Source of the DNA: Bacteroidales bacterium
GTDB lineage: Bacteria > Bacteroidota > Bacteroidia > Bacteroidales > UBA932
Assembly: GCA_017509755.1 (NCBI GenBank)
Contig: JAFWOY010000004.1
Location: 62,001-126,000 of the forward strand
DNA length: 64,000 nucleotides
Direction of reading: 5' to 3'
Shown here: positions 9,762-17,266 of the stretch, one piece after another
Position numbering within the stretch: the first letter of the stretch is position 1
Layout: every line of letters starts with the position of its first letter
Program-made: the position numbers and the translations under genes
Notes under the pieces: model-generated
The model's input: the letters and a program-made list of their open reading frames with translations, nothing else
What the model was told of the DNA's origin: nothing
Database searches by the model: none

Positions 9762-10949
9762 CTATGATTTGTTTTCAAGGATTTCAAGACACAACTCCCT
9801 GGCCTTGACCAACATCCTGGGAATGTGGAAGGGGCCTTTGAAAAGATTGCCCTTGGCGCGGTGGGCCGGCGTGCCGTCCCGGTGCAGGTAACCGTACCAT
9901 TCGCCGTATTCCGGATCGGGGAAATGCGACCAGGTCCAGTCGCTCACCTGCTTGTGGAGGGCCAGATACCGTTCGTCGCCCGTGGCTTCATAGGCGTAGA
10001 GCGTACAGATGATGGCTTCGCAGTGCGGCCACCAGAATTTCATGTCCTGCGAATAGTCCTGGTTGGGGAATCCCTTGCAATCGCGGAAATTGAGCAGGCC
10101 GCCATGCTCCTCGTCCCAGCCCCATTTCCACGACCAGTCGAAGATGGTCAGGGCCATGTCGGTCAGTTTCTTCTCCCAACCGCGGCGTTTGGCCTCTTCG
10201 AGCAGGAACCAGGCCGTCTCGATGCAATGCCCGGGGTTGATGGTACGGCCCATGAGCGTATCGATGAACTCGCCATGGGGTCCGACGGTCTCCAGCAAGG
10301 CCTGGTATTCGGGGTGCATGAAACAGTCGCGGAGGGTTTCAATCGAACGGTCGATCTGCGCATCGAGGCAGGGATCGGCGATCGCGCCACGGATGCACGA
10401 GGCTACATTGACCAGGATCATCGTGATGGAATGGCCCTGCATCTTGACGGCAGCTTCGTACTTGGGCTGGAGGAAACCCGGTTCGGAGAGGAAGCGTTGC
10501 ATGCGCTTGAACAATTCCAGCGCTTTTTCGGCGTAAGTGCGGTCGCCGGAAGCGATGGCGTATTCACTCATCGCAATGGCGGCGAAGGCTTCGGAAAAAA
10601 CATAGCGGCGTTTGCGGAGCCCCACTCCATCCTCCGTCACTTCGAAATACATGTGACCGTCCGGAGCAAAGCAGTGCGCTTCCATGAAATCGATGCAGCT
10701 CTTCGAGGCGGCCAGCCAGTCGGGATTCTTTTCAACATGGTTATAAGCATAGGCTGCGGTGAAGCCGAAACGACCCTGGAACCACACGGATTTGGTGGTA
10801 TCCATCAGGGTGCCGTCGCGGTCCACGCAGGTGTACACGCCGCCGTGAACGCGGTCCAGTCCGTACTTCATCCAGAACGGAAAGACATCGTCCACCAGCG
10901 AGGCGCGGTAGTGCTCAGCCCAATCTCGCAGATACAGGTTGGCGTCCAT
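9762..10949 (-). CDS. nanE: N-acylglucosamine 2-epimerase (AGE family, ManNAc to GlcNAc)
   Basis: Cytoplasmic epimerase that would turn ManNAc, released by the lyase, into GlcNAc before phosphorylation; this AGE-type route is known in Bacteroides fragilis. About 395 residues with the alpha6/alpha6 barrel features of the family: WFQGRFGFTAAYAYN near the N-terminus, LNPGH-type NPGHCIETAWFLLEEAKR, and LLNFRDCKG ... MKFWWPHCEAI with the conserved histidines. I chose the ATG at 10949 (MDANLYLRDWAEHYR), which starts 1 nt after the nanA stop; a start 33 nt upstream would overlap nanA. The symbol follows B. fragilis usage and differs from the unrelated E. coli NanE. Confidence 0.9.
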   Translation of the reverse strand: MDANLYLRDWAEHYRASLVDDVFPFWMKYGLDRVHGGVYTCVDRDGTLMDTTKSVWFQGRFGFTAAYAYNHVEKNPDWLAASKSCIDFMEAHCFAPDGHMYFEVTEDGVGLRKRRYVFSEAFAAIAMSEYAIASGDRTYAEKALELFKRMQRFLSEPGFLQPKYEAAVKMQGHSITMILVNVASCIRGAIADPCLDAQIDRSIETLRDCFMHPEYQALLETVGPHGEFIDTLMGRTINPGHCIETAWFLLEEAKRRGWEKKLTDMALTIFDWSWKWGWDEEHGGLLNFRDCKGFPNQDYSQDMKFWWPHCEAIICTLYAYEATGDERYLALHKQVSDWTWSHFPDPEYGEWYGYLHRDGTPAHRAKGNLFKGPFHIPRMLVKARELCLEILENKS

Positions 10950-10950
10950 G

Positions 10951-11868
10951 TCAGAATCGGTTGCAGCGGTTGAAAAAATCAATGGCTTCGAGTTCGGCGC
11001 GGAGCTGCTTTTCTTCGTCGTCGGTCACGTTGCGGAACGGCGTGCGGTTCGGGCCCAGGTCCAGGCCGATGAGTTTCATGATGCGCTTGCCGCCCACGAT
11101 ATTGCCACGGAAGTGGCAGATCACGTCGATCACGTCCTGCGCATAATTCTGCAGCGCGCGGGCCTTGTCCATATCGCCGGCATAGAAGGCTTCCTGGATG
11201 CCCACCAGGCAACGGCCGTTGTAATTGGAAGTGCCGCAGATGCCGCCGCGGGCGCCGCCCAGGGCCATCGAGGCGAGGATCGTCTCATCTTGTCCGTGGA
11301 GCATGTCGAACTTGCCATCCTTGTACCGGCGGCACTGGTTGTACTCGTAGAGGCTCTCGAACGTATATTTGATGCCGGCGAAATTGGGCACGCGGCCGTC
11401 AAGGGCGGGCAGCAGGTCGGTCATCGGCAGGAACGCGCCGTTGAAGGCCGGGATATGATAATAATAGAAAGGCAGGTCGGGAGCGCCGCAGGCAATCTCC
11501 TCGATATACTTGCAGAGTTCTTCGATCCGGCCGATCTTCGGGAAGGGAGGCGCCATCGCGCCGATGCCCCAGGCACCGATCTTCCGGGCATGTTCGGCCA
11601 GCATCCGCGCGTCGCGCACGCAGCAGCTGCCCACGTGGACGATGACCTTGAAACCTTCCGGCTTGTTGGCCATCCAGCACTCGGCCAGGCGGATGCGCTC
11701 CTCGGTCGTGAGCATGTAGCCTTCACCGGAGCTTCCGTTGATGAAAACGCCGGTCAGTCCGTTTTTCTTGAGCATCGCGGCATAGGCCGGAATGGGTTCG
11801 CAGTTGACATCGCCGTTCGCCTTGAACGGGGTGAAAGGTGCATCAATCAATCCAATGATCTTTTCCAT
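10951..11868 (-). CDS. nanA: N-acetylneuraminate lyase
   Basis: Aldolase that cleaves Neu5Ac to ManNAc and pyruvate in the cytoplasm through a Schiff-base lysine. The 305-residue protein has the DapA/NanA barrel: LIDAPFTPF at the N-terminus, VFINGSSGEGYMLTTEER (the GS-S-GE carboxylate-binding loop), PFYYYHIPAFNGA with the catalytic Tyr, and FAGIKYTFESLYEY with the catalytic Lys. It lies 12 nt after the transporter and 1 nt before the epimerase, so all three are surely co-transcribed. The GSSGEG and YHIP context favours NanA over dihydrodipicolinate synthase. Confidence 0.94.
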   Translation of the reverse strand: MEKIIGLIDAPFTPFKANGDVNCEPIPAYAAMLKKNGLTGVFINGSSGEGYMLTTEERIRLAECWMANKPEGFKVIVHVGSCCVRDARMLAEHARKIGAWGIGAMAPPFPKIGRIEELCKYIEEIACGAPDLPFYYYHIPAFNGAFLPMTDLLPALDGRVPNFAGIKYTFESLYEYNQCRRYKDGKFDMLHGQDETILASMALGGARGGICGTSNYNGRCLVGIQEAFYAGDMDKARALQNYAQDVIDVICHFRGNIVGGKRIMKLIGLDLGPNRTPFRNVTDDEEKQLRAELEAIDFFNRCNRF

Positions 11869-11880
11869 ATTTCGATTGTT

Positions 11881-13137
11881 TTATTCCATGTTGTCAGTCT
11901 TGGGTTTGAGGAAAACCAGCTGCAGGACAAGGGCGGCGATGACGATCAGGCCCAGCACGGCGAAACTCACGCCCAGGCTCACGCCCTGGTCTTTCCAACG
12001 TCCCAGGAGGGTGGTCACGAGCGCCCCCATCGCCACGCCGGTCATGTTCATGATCCCGTAAGCCGTGGCCCTGTATTTTGAAGAGATGAACTGGCAGAGT
12101 ATGGGCATGTTGTTGGCGTCGAACATGCCATATCCCACGCCGAAAAGCAGGCCGGCTGCGATGAGCGGCACGATGCTGTGGCCCAAGCCGAGCAGAATGA
12201 GAGCCGGGATCGTGAGTCCCAGTCCGATGGCACCGGTATAGACGCGGCCCCGGATATTCTTTTTGACCCAATTGTCAGAGAGCCGCCCGCCGAGAATCAC
12301 GCCGACAAAGGAGGCGGCCGCGATGGTCAGCGTAGATATGATGCCGGCCCGTTCGGGCGAAATGCCCAGGTTGTCGCGGAAAAGCGTCGGGAGCCAGTTC
12401 TTGGTGGCCCAGCCCGGCAGCGAGGGCACGGCGAAATAGACGAGGATCACCCAGAACGCCCAGGTGCCGAGCACCACGCCCAGCCCCTTGAAAATGGATT
12501 CCTTCTTGACAGAAGCCTCGCCGGAAAGGTTCGGGGCAGAAGCGACGTCGTGCCTGGGGTTCTCATGCAGGAAGAGGATGAGGATCAAGCCGTACACCAC
12601 GCCGATGATACCGAACCAGTGAAAAGTCATCCGCCAGGAGAGCGCTGTGGCCAGGATGGCGCCGAAGCCGCCGATGGCCTGGCCGACATAGAGGCCGGTC
12701 ATATGCACGCCGACGGCCAGGCTCCGCGACTTGCCTTCATGCCAGTCGGCAATCAGCGAGAGGGCGGAAGGAATATAGAGCGCCTCGCTGACGCCCATGA
12801 TGGCGCGGAGGGCATAGAGGGTCTTGAAATCCTGGGCATAGCCCATCATCAAGGTAACGGCCGACCATACGATAAGACTTCCCACGATCAGCCATTTGCG
12901 GCTGAGACGGTCTGCGACCATCCCGGCAAAGGGGCTCAGTACGGCATAAACCCAGAGGAACACGGCCATCAGGGCGCCGAAGGCTTCGGCTCTCCGGAGT
13001 TCCACGATATCGGCCTTCATGGCTTCCTGCATGGTCGAAAGCATCTGCCTGTCCATATAATTGAGAAGGGCCACCACCCAGAGAAGTCCGACAACCACCC
13101 AGGGGTACCCCTTCGAAAGCTTCATTTTTTCAAACAT
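11881..13137 (-). CDS. nanT: MFS transporter, probable sialic-acid permease
   Basis: Inner-membrane 12-helix major facilitator transporter, 418 residues. Seen: an N-terminal helix with ALLNYMDRQMLSTM, the MFS loop GMVADRLSRKWLIVG between helices 2 and 3, a mid-protein cytoplasmic loop, and repeated GG/GR motifs such as VILGGRLSDNWVKK. This anion:cation-symporter-like subtype is the one linked to NanT in B. fragilis. It is the first gene of the sialic-acid operon, starting 19 nt below a TATATTTG promoter element. Transport of Neu5Ac is inferred from the locus; the MFS assignment is certain. Confidence 0.85.
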   Translation of the reverse strand: MFEKMKLSKGYPWVVVGLLWVVALLNYMDRQMLSTMQEAMKADIVELRRAEAFGALMAVFLWVYAVLSPFAGMVADRLSRKWLIVGSLIVWSAVTLMMGYAQDFKTLYALRAIMGVSEALYIPSALSLIADWHEGKSRSLAVGVHMTGLYVGQAIGGFGAILATALSWRMTFHWFGIIGVVYGLILILFLHENPRHDVASAPNLSGEASVKKESIFKGLGVVLGTWAFWVILVYFAVPSLPGWATKNWLPTLFRDNLGISPERAGIISTLTIAAASFVGVILGGRLSDNWVKKNIRGRVYTGAIGLGLTIPALILLGLGHSIVPLIAAGLLFGVGYGMFDANNMPILCQFISSKYRATAYGIMNMTGVAMGALVTTLLGRWKDQGVSLGVSFAVLGLIVIAALVLQLVFLKPKTDNME

Positions 13138-13155
13138 AGCCTTGATTATTTGTTA

Positions 13156-13163
13156 CAAATATA
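13156..13163 (-). promoter_or_regulatory. Promoter -7 element of the sialic-acid operon
   Basis: TATATTTG on the minus strand fits the Bacteroidetes TAnnTTTG consensus and sits 19 nt before the nanT ATG, giving a very short leader. A TTTG lies 17 nt upstream, slightly closer than the usual 19-21 nt. Confidence 0.65.
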
Positions 13164-13205
13164 ATCCAATTTTCTAATATCAAAGCTATTTTTTAAACAA
13201 ACAAC

Positions 13206-13230
13206 AAAATAATTCCAATCGAATTATTTT
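13206..13230. promoter_or_regulatory. Candidate operator palindrome for the ROK regulator
   Basis: A perfect 10-bp inverted repeat (AAAATAATTC, 5-nt spacer CAATC, GAATTATTTT) lies mid-way in the 170-bp divergent region between nanT and the ROK gene. Its position, between the two outward promoters, fits an operator that controls both. Binding is inferred. Confidence 0.5.
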
Positions 13231-13255
13231 ATTTTTAAAAGATATGGCCGAATAT

Positions 13256-13287
13256 TTTGTTAATAATCTAAAATTCAATTATCTTTG
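13256..13287 (+). promoter_or_regulatory. Promoter of the ROK regulator gene
   Basis: TTTG at 13256-13259 and TATCTTTG at 13280-13287 are separated by 20 nt, a full match to the Bacteroidetes primary-sigma promoter. The start codon is at 13308, so the leader is only about 14 nt. Confidence 0.8.
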
Positions 13288-13307
13288 TTCAAAATTCAAC
13301 GAACACG

Positions 13308-14477
13308 ATGGAGAAAAATACGCGACAGATTGTAGCTCAGCTTATCAGCACGGGTGGGGCCACTCTGCCCGAACTGGCTGACGGACTCGGCGTCAGCATC
13401 GGCACGGTCACCAAGGAAATCGCTGCCCTCCAGCAAGAAGGGCTGGTACACGACAGCGGAAAGATCGATACGGCCAGCGGGCGTAAACCCCGGCGATACA
13501 CCCTCAATCCGGAAGCGGGCTGCTATGCCAGTGTCGATCTGAACGACAAATATGTCAGCCTCGGCCTGATGGACATGTCGGGGAAGATGATCCGTCAGCG
13601 CACCAACGTGGCCTACAAACTTGAAAACACGTCCAAAGCGCTTCGGACGCTCTGCGACATCGTTCTTGAATACAAACGGCGCATTCCGCAGTACACCGAC
13701 AATATCCGGCGTTTCTGTGTCAACATTCCAGGACGCATCAACATGAAGACCGGCTACAGCCAGACCAATTTCAATTTCACCGACCGTCCGCTCACGGAGA
13801 TCTTCAGTGAGAGCTTCGGTTTTCCGGCCTGCATCTGCAACGACACGATGGCGATGGCCTACGCCGAATACCTGACAGCCTGCGAAAAAGACCAGCAGAA
13901 TGTCATTTTCATCAATGTCAACTGGGGACTCGGCTCCGGCCTGATTCTTGGCGGCCGGCCCTACTTCGGCAAATCAGGCTACTCAGGCGAGTTCGGGCAC
14001 ATCCACATCTACGAAAACGAGATTCTCTGCCGCTGCGGCAAAAAAGGCTGCCTGGAAACGGAAGTTTCCGGCCAGGCACTGCGCCGCAAACTCACCGAAC
14101 GGATCCGCCGCGGCGAGTCGTCCATTCTTTCCACCCGCGTCCTGGAGTCGGAAATCCCGCTCTCGCTCGAAGAGATCACTGACGCCGTGCGTCGGGAAGA
14201 CATGCTCTGCATCGACGCCATCGAAGATATCGGCGCTCAGCTGGGCATCCAGGTCGCCAGCCTGATCAACATCTTCAATCCCGACCTGGTGGTCATCGGA
14301 GGCGAACTGGCCATGACCGGCGACTACCTGCTCCAACCGCTCAAGACCACCGTCAACAAACACGTACTGAACCACGTACGCGAAGACACGGTCATCCGGC
14401 TGAGCCGGCTGGGCGACGACGCCGGGCTGATCGGCGGCTGCCTGATGGCCCGCAGCATCGACTTCGGCATCTGGTGA
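13308..14477 (+). CDS. ROK-family transcriptional regulator of the sialic-acid locus
   Basis: Probable repressor that senses an amino-sugar intermediate. The 389-residue protein has an N-terminal winged helix (about 1-60, with LPELADGLGVSIGTVTKEIA as recognition unit) and a C-terminal ROK sugar-kinase-like domain with GLGSGLILGG, GEFGHIHI and the Cys-rich zinc motif LCRCGKKGCLE. Divergent to the nan operon, with a shared intergenic palindrome, which strongly suggests local control. ROK proteins with an HTH are regulators rather than kinases, though the kinase residues were not checked in detail. A role as NanR is inferred from context. Confidence 0.88.
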   Translation: MEKNTRQIVAQLISTGGATLPELADGLGVSIGTVTKEIAALQQEGLVHDSGKIDTASGRKPRRYTLNPEAGCYASVDLNDKYVSLGLMDMSGKMIRQRTNVAYKLENTSKALRTLCDIVLEYKRRIPQYTDNIRRFCVNIPGRINMKTGYSQTNFNFTDRPLTEIFSESFGFPACICNDTMAMAYAEYLTACEKDQQNVIFINVNWGLGSGLILGGRPYFGKSGYSGEFGHIHIYENEILCRCGKKGCLETEVSGQALRRKLTERIRRGESSILSTRVLESEIPLSLEEITDAVRREDMLCIDAIEDIGAQLGIQVASLINIFNPDLVVIGGELAMTGDYLLQPLKTTVNKHVLNHVREDTVIRLSRLGDDAGLIGGCLMARSIDFGIW

Positions 14478-14525
14478 CAAGCTGTCAGATTCTTAAAAAA
14501 AATGTTGATTATCCAAAATTGGTAT

Positions 14526-14533
14526 TATCTTTG
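14526..14533 (+). promoter_or_regulatory. Promoter -7 element of the ferredoxin gene
   Basis: TATCTTTG with a TTG 18 nt upstream (14505-14507); the ferredoxin ATG is 36 nt downstream. Confidence 0.65.
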
Positions 14534-14569
14534 CCAACGATTTCGAACAACACACTTAAACTTTTTAAA

Positions 14570-14737
14570 ATGGCTTACAAAATCACTGAAAATTGCGCTG
14601 CTTGCGGCACCTGCATCGATGAATGCCCGATGGGAGCTATCTCCGCCGGTGACATCTACAAGATTGACCCCAACGCTTGCGTCGACTGCGGTACCTGCGC
14701 CGGCGTCTGCCCGATGGGTGCGATTGAACAGGCTTAA
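14570..14737 (+). CDS. 2[4Fe-4S] bacterial-type ferredoxin
   Basis: Small electron carrier of 55 residues for anaerobic redox enzymes. It has two clusters' worth of ligands: CAACGTCIDECP (first CxxCxxCxxxCP) and CVDCGTCAGVCP (second). The ATG at 14570 (MAYKITENC) gives the classic clostridial-type length; in-frame sequence upstream of it carries the promoter and is not coding. It is a single-gene unit, with its own promoter and a strong terminator immediately after. Confidence 0.95.
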   Translation: MAYKITENCAACGTCIDECPMGAISAGDIYKIDPNACVDCGTCAGVCPMGAIEQA

Positions 14738-14758
14738 GCTTGCACACTTTACGGATAA

Positions 14759-14792
14759 GGGGGACAGTCCATGGGCTGTCCCCTTTTTTTTT
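14759..14792 (+). terminator. Rho-independent terminator after ferredoxin
   Basis: Stem GGGGACAG (14760-14767) pairs with CTGTCCCC (14776-14783) and is followed by nine T. It ends the ferredoxin transcript. Confidence 0.9.
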
Positions 14793-14876
14793 CGTCAAAA
14801 AATCCGCCACAATCGCGCGCGAGGTGTTTGTACTTTCAATTCTCCGATGTATTTTTGTAGTAAATTTTGAAAAGTT

Positions 14877-16838
14877 ATGTTGATTGCATTGAAACTTCTG
14901 GGGTCGATCGCCCTGTTGATGTACGGCATGAAGGTGATGAGCGAGGCACTCCAGAAAATGGCGGGCCCGCAATTGCGACATCTGCTGGGCGCGATGACCA
15001 CCAACCGTTTCACAGGCGTTGCGACCGGCGCGCTGGTCACAGTAGCCGTCCAATCCTCAGCCGCTACCACGGTCATGACCGTGTCTTTCGTCAACGCTGC
15101 CCTTCTTACCCTTGCCCAGGCCATCTCCATCATCATGGGCGCCAATATCGGCACGACCCTTTCGGCCTGGATCATGTCGGCCGGCTTCTCGTTCAACATC
15201 ATCAATATGGTATGGCCGGCCTTCCTGGTCGGCATCATCCTGATCCAGACCGGGAAACACCGTTATCTGGGTGATTTCCTCTTCGGTCTTTCCTTCCTGC
15301 TCTTCGCCCTGGGCATGCTCAAGCAGACAGGCACGGAGATGGACCTGGCCAGCAATCCGGCCGTCGTCAATTTCTTTGCCAGTTTCAAGACGAACTACGG
15401 CACGATCCTGCTGTTCCTGCTCATCGGTACGATCCTGACCTTCATCGCCCAATCATCTGCAGCGCTGATGGCCATCACGATGGTACTCTGCGCCACGGGT
15501 GCCATTTCCATCTATCAGGGTATCGCCCTGGTGATGGGTGAGAACATCGGTACCACGCTTACAGCCAACATCGCTGCGATGTCGGCCAATACGCAGGCCC
15601 GCCGCGCCGCCCTGGCCCACCTGTTGTTCAACGTATTCGGCGTGGTCTGGATCCTCTGCTGCTTCTTCCCCTTCGTGCGGATGATCTGCCGCATCGTGGG
15701 CCTCGACCCGACGGCCGATACGCAGACCCCTACCCAGCTTTCCTTCGCCCTGGCAATGTTCCACACCGCCTTCAACGTGACCAATACCCTCATCCTGATA
15801 TGGTTCATCCCGCAGATTGAAAAATTCGTCTGCAAGATCATCAAGCCGAAGCAAAGCGAAGATGAAGAGGAATCCCGCTTGAAATATATCCGTGGCGGTC
15901 TGATGAAGACACCGGAAATCTCGGTGCTGCAGGCCCAGAAAGAGATCGCCGTATTCGGTGAACGGATGCTGCGGATGTCCCAGATGATCAAAGACCTCTA
16001 CCACACGACCGACGAAACCGCCTTCAAGAAGATTTTCGAGCGGATCGAGAAATACGAGCAGATCGCAGACAACATGGAGAATGAGATCGGCAAGTATATC
16101 GGCCAGGTGGGTGACGCCCACTTGAGTGACGACACCAAGGAAAAGATCCGGGCCATGCTGCGCCAGATCGGAGAGCTGGAGAGCATCGGCGACACCGGCT
16201 ACAACATGGCGCGCATCCTGCGCCGGAAGTTCGAGGCCAAGATCGAGTTCACGCCGGAACAGGACGCCGGCGTCAAACAGATGTTCAACCTGACCCAGGA
16301 AGCCGGCGCCCGCATGCTCGAAATGCTGAACGGCCGCCGCGAAGACTTCGATTTCAACCCGTCGGAAGAGATCGAGGCACGGATCGACGCCTGCCGCGAG
16401 TCCATCAAGGAACAGAACCTGCGCAACGTGGACAGCCATGTGTACAGCTATGACAGCGGCAGTATCTACATGGACCTGGTCAACGAAGCGGAAAAGGCCG
16501 GCGACTACATCATCAACATCGTCGAGTCCCGCCTAGGTGCCTCCCACAACGGCATCCGGTACGAAGGCCTGTTCGTGGACACCGACAACATGCGCGTGAC
16601 GGTCGATGGCGAGAACGTCCCGTTCACCAATACGGAATACGCCATCCTGAAGCTCCTGCTGGAAAACCGGGGCCGGGTCTATTCCCGGGAAGAACTCATC
16701 AAACAAGCCTGGCCCGATGACGTTCTTGTCTTGAACCGCACGGTTGACCTCAACATCACCCGCCTGCTCAAGAAGATCGGCCCCTACGCGTCCCACATCA
16801 AGGCCCAGGACGGCGCCAGCTACTCTTTCCAGGAATGA
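14877..16838 (+). CDS. Na+/phosphate cotransporter fused to PhoU and an OmpR/PhoB-type winged helix
   Basis: Three-part 653-residue protein. Residues 1-320 are the membrane NptA/PNaS domain, with both inverted-repeat signatures: VAVQSSAATT (QSS 59-61) plus GANIGTT, and FIAQSSAALM (QSS 192-194) plus GENIGTT. Residues about 340-545 form PhoU-like helical bundles. Residues 564-653 match the PhoB/OmpR effector domain: VPFTNTEYAILKLLLENRG, VYSREELIKQAWPDD and NRTVDLNITRLLKKIG. NptA with a PhoU tail is common; the added DNA-binding domain is not something I know from the family. The fusion would be a ToxR-like, membrane-bound regulator coupling phosphate transport to transcription. The frame is intact throughout. 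It overlaps the next gene by 4 nt. Confidence 0.9.
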   Translation: MLIALKLLGSIALLMYGMKVMSEALQKMAGPQLRHLLGAMTTNRFTGVATGALVTVAVQSSAATTVMTVSFVNAALLTLAQAISIIMGANIGTTLSAWIMSAGFSFNIINMVWPAFLVGIILIQTGKHRYLGDFLFGLSFLLFALGMLKQTGTEMDLASNPAVVNFFASFKTNYGTILLFLLIGTILTFIAQSSAALMAITMVLCATGAISIYQGIALVMGENIGTTLTANIAAMSANTQARRAALAHLLFNVFGVVWILCCFFPFVRMICRIVGLDPTADTQTPTQLSFALAMFHTAFNVTNTLILIWFIPQIEKFVCKIIKPKQSEDEEESRLKYIRGGLMKTPEISVLQAQKEIAVFGERMLRMSQMIKDLYHTTDETAFKKIFERIEKYEQIADNMENEIGKYIGQVGDAHLSDDTKEKIRAMLRQIGELESIGDTGYNMARILRRKFEAKIEFTPEQDAGVKQMFNLTQEAGARMLEMLNGRREDFDFNPSEEIEARIDACRESIKEQNLRNVDSHVYSYDSGSIYMDLVNEAEKAGDYIINIVESRLGASHNGIRYEGLFVDTDNMRVTVDGENVPFTNTEYAILKLLLENRGRVYSREELIKQAWPDDVLVLNRTVDLNITRLLKKIGPYASHIKAQDGASYSFQE

Positions 16839-17263
16839 CCATGGCCAAGGTTTATGTCGCTTCCAGCTGGCGGAACGCCTACCAACCAGAGGTCGTAAGA
16901 CGTCTCCGGGAAGCGGGGCATGCCGTGTATGATTTCCGGAATCCGATAGAAAACCCCGGTGGTTTCCACTGGGCGGATGTCGATCCGGGCTGGCAGGAAT
17001 GGTCTCCCCGTGAATACATCGACCATCTGGACCATCCCGTAGCCCGGAAAGGGTTTCAGGCCGATTTGAACGCCATGCTTTGGGCAGACGTCTGCGTGCT
17101 TGTGCTGCCCTGCGGACGAAGTGCCCACACCGAGGCCGGCTGGTTCGCCGGCCGCGGTCTGCGGACAATCGTCTATATTCCTGAAAAACAGGAGCCGGAA
17201 CTGATGTACAAACTCTTCGACACCGTCACCGATTCAATAGACGGTGTCCTTCAGGCGCTTTAG
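16835..17263 (+). CDS. Nucleoside 2-deoxyribosyltransferase-like protein
   Basis: A 142-residue Rossmann-like protein: KVYVASSWRN at the N-terminus, DFRNP, a central FQADLNAMLWADVCVLVLPC and the SAHTEAGWFAGRG segment, where the Glu matches the catalytic position of nucleoside deoxyribosyltransferases. Such proteins cleave or transfer the N-glycosidic bond of (deoxy)nucleosides, but many relatives are uncharacterized. The ATG overlaps the stop of the cotransporter fusion (ATGA), so the two are translationally coupled; a second ATG 6 nt downstream is possible. Substrate is unknown. Confidence 0.75.
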   Translation: MTMAKVYVASSWRNAYQPEVVRRLREAGHAVYDFRNPIENPGGFHWADVDPGWQEWSPREYIDHLDHPVARKGFQADLNAMLWADVCVLVLPCGRSAHTEAGWFAGRGLRTIVYIPEKQEPELMYKLFDTVTDSIDGVLQAL

Positions 17264-17266
17264 CGG

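Noticed and set aside
11881..13137. Sugar-phosphate antiporter as the main call for the MFS protein
   Set aside because: The subtype and leading place in a sialic-acid operon favour a NanT-like role, although transport specificity is not proven.
14475..14487. TGACA-AGC-TGTCA as a terminator of the ROK gene
   Set aside because: Only a 5-bp stem overlapping the stop codon and no T-run; too weak to report as a terminator.
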